A stretch of DNA of 5,694 nucleotides. Origin: Longimicrobiales bacterium. Its GTDB lineage: Bacteria > Gemmatimonadota > Gemmatimonadetes > Longimicrobiales > Gaopeijiaceae. Where the stretch lies: assembly GCA_022428035.1 (NCBI GenBank), contig JAKMDG010000088.1, positions 1 to 5,694 of the forward strand. The letters run 5' to 3'. The notes under the pieces were generated by a model. That model was not told the DNA's origin, did no database searches, and saw only the letters and a list, made by a program, of their open reading frames with translations. A program made the translations under genes and the position numbers. Of this stretch, positions 1 through 5,694 are shown one piece after another (the stretch's first letter is position 1; each line of letters opens with the position of its first letter).

Positions 1-2000
1 TCGTAGCGGTTGCCGTAGTCACTTCGCAGGCGTTCGACGGTGTCCACCGCGCGATCAGCCAGGTGTTCACCGGAGGTCGGGTCGCCGATGTAGTTGTCCC
101 GATTCTCGGAGCGGGTACGTAGCCAAAGACTCCGCGGCACGGCCGTGACAAATGCCGTTTCGAGCTCAGACCAAATGCTGACTTTGGCGTCCGCGTAGAG
201 CGTGTCGATCTCATCGGCGAGATCTGGTTCCATGTCCCAGATCTGTGTGCCGTGGCCCTCGGCGATCCAGACGCCCCTTGCCCGAACCTCGGCCATGGTC
301 CGCGCGCCCTCGGTCAGGATCTCGGCATCAGGACGCTCGTCACCTTTGGCACGCCGATACCGGAGGAACACCTCGTTCGGCTTTCCGAAATTCGGTCCTG
401 GACGGCCATCCGCCTCGACGACATCGAGAGACTGAAAGAATGCCCACATCGCGTCGTTGACCCGGTAGCCGAAGCGTTCACGAATGCGGACATGATCATG
501 ATAGCCGGTCGTGAGGTAGCTGAGCATAGGGTCGTTCTTGGTGGGCAAGGCCATCAAATAGGCGGGGTTGGCCGGCATGATCTGGTCGATGCACCAGTCC
601 AGATCGTCCAGATCGACCTCCATATGCAGGGTCGAACAGATGTCGAGGCCAATCGTGAGCCCGTGCAGCTTGCCCATGACGATGTCTTCGAGACAACACC
701 GAACGAGCTGCTCTCGGGACCGGAAGACCTCCGGCCCAATGAATCCTGCGACGTCGTTGAGGTGAACCCACGGCTGTGCCACGCGCCCGGCAAGGTTCTG
801 CGCATTCGCCACATCCCGCTGTAATACCCGCGCAAACCCGTACTTTCGAGACTCGTGAACCACCATGTCGATCCCCGAGGCATGGCCATTCGTGGCGTCA
901 GCGCCCTGCCCTGTCTCGAAATACAATCCATACCGTCCCGCTCGCTGGGACGCGTAGGCCCGCATCCCCTCGATCGATACGTCAAAGGTCCCATTTGCTG
1001 CTTCGGTCCCACCCAGACTCTGAAACCAGAGCGCGGTCGAGCCGGGTGTTCGTGCCTCTGCCTCGGCCTGAACGTCGATGTGCCCGAGCACGCAGTGTGG
1101 CAAGACGTCTTGAAGCCCGAACGTCTCGATGATGTCCTGGAGGGCGAGTTCCACACCGGTGACAGACTCGATCTCACTGGAAACCGGGTTCGTACCCAAC
1201 AAGACATCGCCGACCCCATAGGCCCACGCGTCGAATACCTGCCATCGGATGTCGTCATGATTATCCGTGGGTGAATTCGGCTGGACGCGGGCACCCATGT
1301 AGCCCTTCGCCCCGATCCGACTGCCGGGTAACGGATCGAAGATCTTCGAGGCCACAGCGATGAGCTCTGCATTGCTCATGACCTTGACGACACAGCTGAT
1401 CTCGTCGCTCGTCAGGCCCGCCCGCACGCCCTTGATGCGCTCCTCTGAGGCACGAAGTAGAACATCCTTAAGATCGCCCACCGTCCAATCTGACGTGCGC
1501 GCGGACGTCTCGCGGTCAACTTCACTGATCAGGTCGTAGAGAGCATCGCTGAAGAGGCTATGCGTTCGGAGGTCCTCGAGTCGGGTGTTCGACAGAAGGG
1601 TTCGAGCGTGCCGGCGTGAGCGGTCGTCCTCAGCGGCCAGCCCAACCAGCTGGTCTCCCTCTTTGAACTCGTTCGCAGCCCCGATGACGCCACAGTAAAG
1701 GGCCAGGTTGAAACCACCCTCGAGCCGATCCATATACTGGAAGACGTCCTCGCCCGGGAGGACGTCTGTAATGAGCACGCCCTCCATCGCCTCAGGAGGG
1801 GGTCCCTCTGACCCGTACATCGCACTCACGCGTCCAGGGGTGACGAGGGTCATCGTTAATGCTCCACCGGACAAAATCTGCAGAAAGCTCCGACGCTGTA
1901 TGGAGACGGGTTCGGCAGCATCTCGTGCCCGCCTCGTGTCGAGATCCCGACGGGCCTTCGAGGATGACTCAACGCTGGGCGGCAAGGGCTGTTTTGCCAT
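1..2000 (-). CDS. eutB: Ethanolamine ammonia-lyase large subunit (EutB-like), Tat-signal-bearing and C-terminally extended; 3' end outside window
   Basis: Family role: with adenosylcobalamin and the small subunit EutC, EutB converts ethanolamine to acetaldehyde and ammonia. The frame is open for 666 codons from ATG at 2000 to the left edge. An in-frame TGA at 2030-2028 makes this ATG the first possible start; no good Shine-Dalgarno precedes it. Residues 1-60 look like a Tat signal. The catalytic core spans about 72-547. Pocket residues that I align with E. coli/Salmonella EutB R160, Q162, N193, E287, F329, D362 and M392 are all present: R238 and Q240 (ARVQPN), N271 (GTNPV), E362 (YFETGQG), F420 (GFIGPE), D453 (GLDICS) and M483 (LMALPT). 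E. coli EutB is about 453 residues and ends near the equivalent of residue 547. Here at least 119 more, acidic and helix-prone, follow. No microcompartment or other eut gene is visible. Family assignment is very secure; export and the role of the extension are inferred. Confidence 0.95.
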   Translation of the reverse strand, partial: MAKQPLPPSVESSSKARRDLDTRRARDAAEPVSIQRRSFLQILSGGALTMTLVTPGRVSAMYGSEGPPPEAMEGVLITDVLPGEDVFQYMDRLEGGFNLALYCGVIGAANEFKEGDQLVGLAAEDDRSRRHARTLLSNTRLEDLRTHSLFSDALYDLISEVDRETSARTSDWTVGDLKDVLLRASEERIKGVRAGLTSDEISCVVKVMSNAELIAVASKIFDPLPGSRIGAKGYMGARVQPNSPTDNHDDIRWQVFDAWAYGVGDVLLGTNPVSSEIESVTGVELALQDIIETFGLQDVLPHCVLGHIDVQAEAEARTPGSTALWFQSLGGTEAANGTFDVSIEGMRAYASQRAGRYGLYFETGQGADATNGHASGIDMVVHESRKYGFARVLQRDVANAQNLAGRVAQPWVHLNDVAGFIGPEVFRSREQLVRCCLEDIVMGKLHGLTIGLDICSTLHMEVDLDDLDWCIDQIMPANPAYLMALPTKNDPMLSYLTTGYHDHVRIRERFGYRVNDAMWAFFQSLDVVEADGRPGPNFGKPNEVFLRYRRAKGDERPDAEILTEGARTMAEVRARGVWIAEGHGTQIWDMEPDLADEIDTLYADAKVSIWSELETAFVTAVPRSLWLRTRSENRDNYIGDPTSGEHLADRAVDTVERLRSDYGNRY
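1821..2000 (-). other. Predicted Tat (twin-arginine) signal peptide of the EutB-like protein
   Basis: This encodes residues 1-60 of the EutB-like protein. The n-region is long (about 35 residues) and rich in Arg, Ser and Pro. The motif Q-R-R-S-F-L-Q at residues 35-41 fits the Tat consensus S/T-R-R-x-F-L-K well, with R36 and R37 as the twin arginines. A mildly hydrophobic stretch follows (residues 42-54, ILSGGALTMTLVT), then P-G-R-V-S-A, giving a plausible signal-peptidase site after A60. Weak hydrophobicity with Gly and Thr in the h-region is typical of Tat rather than Sec signals. The core enzyme fold begins only after this segment, so it is an added module. The long n-region is slightly unusual, but no ATG, GTG or well-placed TTG closer to the motif offers a better start. 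Confidence 0.82.
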
Positions 2001-2555
2001 CGGGCACTCATGCGTTGTGAGGCAACTTCATCGGCAGAAGTCGCGCTGCGCGTGATCAGTCAAGGGATTGCGAACGTAGGACGCCGCGATCGGTGCGGCC
2101 AGCAGTGCTGCAATAGTGTGCCTGCCCAGTTCTCATCTTCGCCGCGACGAACTCCGGTTGGATCTGCTGTCTATTGCTCAATCCGGCGTGCAGAGACCCG
2201 TCCTCCCTGAGGGTCTTGGCCCAGTACTCCGTCCCCCGAATCCAGTCCAGGGCCAGCGTTGAAAAGCCGAAGCTGACCTAATCTGGCATGAAGGGCCCCG
2301 AGAATCCGAAGTGGGTTGGAATCAGGTCCCCACGCTTCCGAAGAGCGGCCTCTTACTTGGACCAAAGCCGCACCCGATATTGAGACTTCGCGCATATACT
2401 CCGACGTCGCTGCAGCCGGGCCTGAGCCGTGGAGCAGGCACGTACGGCGTGCTGGAGTCCGCGTGCCGCTTGGAATGGGTCTTGATGTATTGAGCTGGGC
2501 CCTAGCTATCGATCTCTACTTTGCCCGTGATGTACGAGCCTATGGACGAACTCAC
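2001..2555. other. Divergent intergenic region between eutB and the TolB/TPR gene; no supported gene
   Basis: These 555 bases must hold the promoters of both flanking genes, but I see no strong sigma-70 pair. On the minus strand TTGACT (2063-2058) is a good -35 hexamer with no recognisable -10 at the right spacing. On the plus strand TATACT (2395-2400) resembles a -10, but the nearest TTGAGA (2380-2385) is only 9 bases upstream. A 6-bp inverted repeat, AGACCC (2194-2199) with GGGTCT (2211-2216), could form a small hairpin. A 73-codon minus-strand frame (2277-2059) is open and reads like protein, but has no good start. I see no cobalamin-riboswitch motifs upstream of eutB. A conserved small gene cannot be excluded by eye. 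Confidence 0.6.
2544..2549 (+). promoter_or_regulatory. Probable ribosome binding site for the TolB/TPR protein
   Basis: The purine-rich stretch GGACGA ends six bases before the ATG at 2556, with its GGA core nine bases before it. It is a moderate Shine-Dalgarno match. It supports starting translation at 2556 rather than at the in-frame ATG 240 bases upstream. The protein encoded from 2556 begins with the typical opening of this family (Met-Ser-Phe-Leu-Glu-Glu-Leu-Lys-Arg-Arg-Asn). Confidence 0.5.
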
Positions 2556-4427
2556 ATGTCATTCCTAGAAGAGCTCAAGCGGCGCAATGTAATTCGTGTC
2601 GCCTCCGCTTATGGCGTCATGAGTTGGCTTGTGATTCAGGTGATAGAAACTCTGTTTCCTGTGTACGGCATATCCGATGCCGTCATCAAGCTCATCGTTG
2701 CATGCCTCGTCATCGGATTCATTCCGGTCGTTCTACTGAGCTGGGTTTTTGAGTTTACCGCCGATGGCCTGCAGCTCGACAAAGACGTAGATCGATCGAG
2801 CAGCCCCGTACAAGCCTCGACCAAAAAGCTAGATCGAGCGTTGATTGTGCTGATGACGGTAGCCATTGCGTATTTTGCACTGGATAAATTCGTCTTCAAG
2901 CCAGGGCGAGACCAGCAGCAGCTGCAAGATGCGACGCAGGCCGCACGAATCGCCGCATTGGCTGAACAGGTCGACCTCGAACAGCCACAGGCATTGCCCC
3001 ATTCGGTAGCTGTTTTGCCGTTTGACAACCTGAGTCCAGATCCAGACGACGCCTACTTCGCGTATGGCGTTCATGAGTCAGTCATCAACGATTTGGCGAA
3101 GATCCGGGCAATGAGTGTGATCGCTCGATCGTCGGTCGTTCGCTACTCCGACACCGATTTGAGCATCAAGGAGATAGCCGACGATCTGAATGTAGGAGCG
3201 GTCATGGGGGGGAGCGTCCGCTATGCCGGCGAACGGGTGCGGATTTCTGCGCAACTCATCGATCCGCAAACCGGTGTCCAGATGTGGGCGGATCAATACG
3301 ATCGAGACCTGACTGACGTATTTGCAGTGCAGTCAGACATCGCGCAGCGGATCGCGCGCGCGCTCGAAGCCGAATTGCTACCTCGTGAGCAAGAGCGCTT
3401 CACCAACGTGCCTACAAGTTCAGCCGAAGCCTCTGTGGCATTCTTTCAGGCCATGGCCATGATACGCGGTGGATTTCGTGTAGCGGCATCGCCCAGCATT
3501 CGGAGTGCTCTTCAGGGGCATCTCGACCGCGCAATCGAAGAAGACCCCGACTTCGCTTTAGCTCATGCCTGGAAAGCTCGCATTTATGTAGCCTCTCGCC
3601 TTTACGATCCCGTGGCTACCAGTGACTGGGCTGACTTCAAGGCTCAGACGGAAGCTCTGGTCGAGCATCATAGTGCCACAGCCATCTCGCTGGATCCGAA
3701 TCTGGGTCTGGCCTATTCCACGCTTGCCGACCTGCGCGCGCATAATTGGCAAGCCGAAGCGGCTCAGGAAGCTGCCACACAAGCGATGGGCTTGAGTCCG
3801 AATGACCCCGAGGTCCTTGTGCGCCAGGCGGGTTTTGAAACCCACCGCGACCAGAGTGAACAAGCCATCAGCGCGATGCTGCGCGCAATTGAGCTAGACC
3901 CGAACAGTGGCCGAGTTTTACATGAGTTAGGCTACGCCCTGCATGCGTCGGGTCAGCACCAGCGAGCGAATCAAATCCTGGAACGATGTTTAGAGCTGAA
4001 CCCGCGTGAGGCGATTTGCAGCGTCATGCTTGCTCGATCTCAGTTTGCTCTGGGCAATGAACAGGAAGCCCTGGATGCACTCGAGCTGACTGAGCGGCTG
4101 ATCCCAGATGATGCCGCTCCTGGCATCAGAGGCGACATCGCATGGGGCTATGGTTTGCTGAAGCGCCCCGCAGATGCGCGTCGTGCCTTCGATAAAGTGA
4201 TCGAGCTCCAGGCTACTCGCTACGTAGACCCGGCAGTTCTGGCATGGAGTTACATGGGGATTCAGGATTACGACGAGGCCTACAGACAGCTCGAATTGGC
4301 AGCCAACGATCTTTCACTGATCCAGGACTCCTATCCAGCCCACTTCATCCGTGAAAACAGTTGGTCTGACCCCAGGCTGGAGCAATCCGACTTCCTGGCG
4401 TTGAGACAACGGTTCCGCCTGGAGTGA
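2556..4427 (+). CDS. Membrane-anchored TolB/FlgO-like domain and tetratricopeptide-repeat protein
   Basis: A 623-residue protein of unknown specific function. Residues 1-15 (EELKRRN motif) and two hydrophobic segments (about 19-38 and 42-65) form the N-terminal module seen in many gammaproteobacterial TPR proteins. A Lys/Asp-rich linker leads to a third membrane segment (about 94-114). With the positive N-terminus inside, three crossings would put the rest in the periplasm (inference). A Gln-rich linker (119-145) precedes a TolB/FlgO-like domain (149-275) with motifs SVAVLPFDNLS, DPDDAYFAYG, VIARSSV and AQLIDPQTG. This domain is also found in CadC-type regulators and adenylate cyclases, but no winged helix or cyclase domain is present here. 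TPRs fill about 332-585. Four consecutive units (382-415, 416-449, 450-483, 484-517) are exactly 34 residues each and end in Pro. The likely role is a scaffold or sensor for protein-protein contacts. The frame stays open upstream to 2316, but that stretch shows no family features. Confidence 0.9.
   Translation: MSFLEELKRRNVIRVASAYGVMSWLVIQVIETLFPVYGISDAVIKLIVACLVIGFIPVVLLSWVFEFTADGLQLDKDVDRSSSPVQASTKKLDRALIVLMTVAIAYFALDKFVFKPGRDQQQLQDATQAARIAALAEQVDLEQPQALPHSVAVLPFDNLSPDPDDAYFAYGVHESVINDLAKIRAMSVIARSSVVRYSDTDLSIKEIADDLNVGAVMGGSVRYAGERVRISAQLIDPQTGVQMWADQYDRDLTDVFAVQSDIAQRIARALEAELLPREQERFTNVPTSSAEASVAFFQAMAMIRGGFRVAASPSIRSALQGHLDRAIEEDPDFALAHAWKARIYVASRLYDPVATSDWADFKAQTEALVEHHSATAISLDPNLGLAYSTLADLRAHNWQAEAAQEAATQAMGLSPNDPEVLVRQAGFETHRDQSEQAISAMLRAIELDPNSGRVLHELGYALHASGQHQRANQILERCLELNPREAICSVMLARSQFALGNEQEALDALELTERLIPDDAAPGIRGDIAWGYGLLKRPADARRAFDKVIELQATRYVDPAVLAWSYMGIQDYDEAYRQLELAANDLSLIQDSYPAHFIRENSWSDPRLEQSDFLALRQRFRLE
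3699..4106 (+). repeat. Four tandem 34-residue TPR units (protein-level repeat)
   Basis: This encodes residues 382-517 of the TolB/TPR protein. The four adjoining units each have the TPR pattern: Leu/Ala/Gly-rich helix A (for example LHELGYALHASG), helix B with alternating Ala/Ala-Leu positions, and a terminal Pro after LxLxP-like endings (GLSP, ELDP, ELNP, RLIP). They are diverged at DNA level, so this is an old fold repeat and not a recent tandem duplication. A preceding unit (about 332-381) carries an insertion of around 16 residues, and at least one further degenerate unit follows. Confidence 0.8.
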
Positions 4428-4556
4428 TGCGGGCTCAGTCCGACCCTGCTTGAGGCGCCACGCCATCGTCTTCCCCAAACCTGATGGGCGTTGCCCCCGA
4501 GCGGCGGACACCTGATCGCCTGAGTGGAATGTCCACGGTTTCGTGGACACCCGGGG
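4428..4556. other. Convergent intergenic spacer between the TolB/TPR gene and selO
   Basis: This 129-base gap separates the TGA stop of the plus-strand gene from the TAA stop of the minus-strand selO. I find no coding sequence in it. Apart from the 8-bp hairpin annotated separately, it holds short GC-rich inverted repeats, such as GGGC-GTT-GCCC near 4486-4496, that may help stop transcription from the left. None has a U-tract, so termination of the TPR gene is not clearly assigned. Confidence 0.6.
4530..4549 (-). terminator. Perfect 8-bp hairpin downstream of selO, probable transcription terminator
   Basis: TGTCCACG (4530-4537), a four-base loop GTTT, then CGTGGACA (4542-4549) form a perfect 8-bp stem. 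It begins seven bases past the selO TAA (4559-4557) and also lies about 100 bases after the plus-strand gene, so it could act on both transcripts. Neither strand has a strong T-run after the stem, so it is not a textbook intrinsic terminator. It may work with Rho or protect a 3' end. Confidence 0.5.
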
Positions 4557-5694
4557 TTACGTCCCGCAGAACGTGCGATACGGGCCGAAGTCCTCGGGGG
4601 CGCCAACTTCGTATTCCTGCAGGCCAGCGCGACGTTCGAAGGGTCGTTCGAGCACAGACAGGAGCCGCCTGAACGGCTCGAGATCTCCGCCCGTCGCGGC
4701 GTCGAGGGCTTCCTGCACTTTGTGATTCCGGGGGATGTAGATGGGATTCAACTCGTCCATCGCCCGGGCCTGACGGAGGTCAGAACCCTCTTCACCAGAC
4801 GTCCTCGCGCGCCAGCGTCCGAACCAGATGTCGAAGGCAGTCGGATCGGTGAACAGCGCCCGAGCCTCGGTCGGATCACCCAGTGCGGCGCTGCCCAAGC
4901 GACGAAACAGTAGCGTGAAGTCAACATCCTGGACGCCCATGATCTCGTGCAGCTCGTTCACCAGTTCCAGGTCACCCACTTCCTCGCCCGGCAATCCAAG
5001 CTTCGCGCTCATCCCCTTGAGCCAGAAGTCCTGGTAGATCGGCTGAAATGCCTCAAGCTCGGTGGTCGCCACCTGCACCGCCTGCTCAGTGTCGTCGGCC
5101 GTAATCAGTGGCAGCAGGGTTTCGGCGAACCGAGCCAGATTCCATTGCGCGATCGCCGGCTGATTACCGTAGGCGTAGCGGCCACCGTGGTCAATCGAGC
5201 TGAACACCGCCCCTGGGTCGTAGCCGTCGATGAATGCGCATGGGCCGTAGTCGATCGTCTCGCCGGACAGGGCCACATTGTCGGTGTTCATCACGCCATG
5301 TACGAATCCCACAGCCATCCACTGCGCTACGAGGGAGGCTTGACGATCCCGAACCTCCCGGAACAGCTCGAGGTACGGGTCAGACGAGTCGGTCAGGTCC
5401 GGGAAGTGGCGGCGGATGGAGTAGTCCGCGAGACGACGTACCTTGTCTGTTTCCCCGCGAGCCGAGAAGAACTCGAAGGTCCCCACGCGGATGTGGCTCG
5501 AGGCCACGCGCGCTAGAACTGCTCCGGGTTCCAGGCCCTGTTGGCGCATGATCTGCTCGCCCGTGGTCACCGCGGCAAGAGCTCGCGTCGTGGGCACACC
5601 GAGCGCATGCATCGCTTCACCGAGCAGATACTCGCGCAGGACCGGTCCCAGTACCGCCTTGCCGTCTCCGCCCCTCGAGAACGGGGTGCGCCCA
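4557..5694 (-). CDS. selO: Protein adenylyltransferase SelO (YdiU/UPF0061 family), C-terminal part; 5' end outside window
   Basis: Family role: SelO has a pseudokinase fold, binds ATP in a flipped orientation and transfers AMP to Ser/Thr/Tyr hydroxyls of proteins, linked to oxidative-stress responses. The frame enters at 5693 and gives 378 codons before TAA at 4559-4557. The first visible residues, GRTPFSRGGDG, match the family motif just after the nucleotide-binding Lys, which is therefore outside the window. Counting from the first full codon, the motifs are RVASSHIRVGTFE (about 62-74, nucleotide-contacting Arg), HGVMNTDN with D138 and N139, and IDYGPC with metal-binding D148. The D138-D148 spacing of 10 matches P. 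syringae D252/D262. The only two visible cysteines are C152 (DYGPC) and C376 (C-terminal C-G-T); the latter sits where animal SelO has selenocysteine. The Met at 5612 is internal, because clear SelO sequence continues upstream of it. Confidence 0.96.
   Translation of the reverse strand, partial: GRTPFSRGGDGKAVLGPVLREYLLGEAMHALGVPTTRALAAVTTGEQIMRQQGLEPGAVLARVASSHIRVGTFEFFSARGETDKVRRLADYSIRRHFPDLTDSSDPYLELFREVRDRQASLVAQWMAVGFVHGVMNTDNVALSGETIDYGPCAFIDGYDPGAVFSSIDHGGRYAYGNQPAIAQWNLARFAETLLPLITADDTEQAVQVATTELEAFQPIYQDFWLKGMSAKLGLPGEEVGDLELVNELHEIMGVQDVDFTLLFRRLGSAALGDPTEARALFTDPTAFDIWFGRWRARTSGEEGSDLRQARAMDELNPIYIPRNHKVQEALDAATGGDLEPFRRLLSVLERPFERRAGLQEYEVGAPEDFGPYRTFCGT

Noticed and set aside
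554..1372. A 272-codon open frame on the minus strand inside eutB, and a 190-codon plus-strand frame at 252-824
   Set aside because: Both lie across the eutB coding frame, which has strong motif conservation throughout. Their products are Arg/Ser-rich or lack any recognisable domain, as expected for shadow frames in GC-rich coding DNA.
2114..2127. Possible sigma-54 promoter on the minus strand upstream of eutB (GGCACACTATTGC)
   Set aside because: The GG and GC elements are 11 bases apart instead of 12. This spacing is strict for sigma-54, so the match is probably chance.
2001..2300. Cobalamin riboswitch upstream of the B12-dependent eutB
   Set aside because: I looked for a B12-box-like GCCACTG and the other conserved stretches on the minus strand and found none. 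A covariance-model search (Rfam cobalamin) would settle it.
2395..2400. TATACT as a -10 element for the TPR gene
   Set aside because: No -35 hexamer lies at 16-18 bases upstream; the nearest candidate is 9 bases away. Kept only as a remark in the intergenic entry.
2316..4427. A 703-residue version of the TPR protein starting at 2316
   Set aside because: The typical family N-terminus and a moderate ribosome binding site place the start at 2556. The first 80 residues of the longer version show no recognisable features.
4947..5516. A 189-codon plus-strand open frame antisense to selO
   Set aside because: It is fully antisense to well-conserved SelO sequence and has no domain or clear ribosome binding site. 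It is a shadow of codon use.
5610..5612. Met at 5612 as the start of selO
   Set aside because: The same frame continues upstream to the window edge with the conserved SelO motif GRTPFSRGGDG, so this Met is internal and the gene is cut by the window.

Overview
The window carries three protein-coding genes and two short intergenic regions. It has no RNA genes, mobile elements, CRISPR arrays or large repeats that I can support. The DNA is moderately GC-rich. The central membrane/TPR protein belongs to a type I know mainly from Gammaproteobacteria, often marine or environmental ones, and SelO is widespread in Proteobacteria. A gammaproteobacterium or related proteobacterium is therefore my best guess, held with modest confidence.

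Layout from left to right. (1) Positions 1-2000, minus strand: the start and most of a large-subunit ethanolamine ammonia-lyase (EutB) gene, which runs off the left edge. It keeps all the substrate- and cofactor-pocket residues I can map from memory of the E. coli/Salmonella enzyme. It has two extra parts: a clear twin-arginine (Tat) signal peptide at the N-terminus and a C-terminal extension of at least 119 residues. (2) Positions 2001-2555: a 555-base divergent intergenic region with no gene I can support. (3) Positions 2556-4427, plus strand: a 623-residue membrane-anchored protein with a TolB/FlgO-like domain and a TPR superhelix. (4) Positions 4428-4556: a short convergent spacer with a perfect 8-bp hairpin just past the third gene's stop codon. 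(5) Positions 4557-5694, minus strand: the C-terminal part of SelO, a pseudokinase-fold protein AMPylase whose 5' end lies beyond the right edge.

The three genes do not form an operon. The first two are divergent and the last two convergent, and I see no shared pathway. The most unusual item is the apparently Tat-exported, extended EutB. Ethanolamine ammonia-lyase normally works in the cytoplasm or inside a bacterial microcompartment. An exported adenosylcobalamin enzyme would put acetaldehyde and ammonia production in the periplasm. The left-flanking sequence, where a small subunit (EutC) might be found, is needed to judge this.
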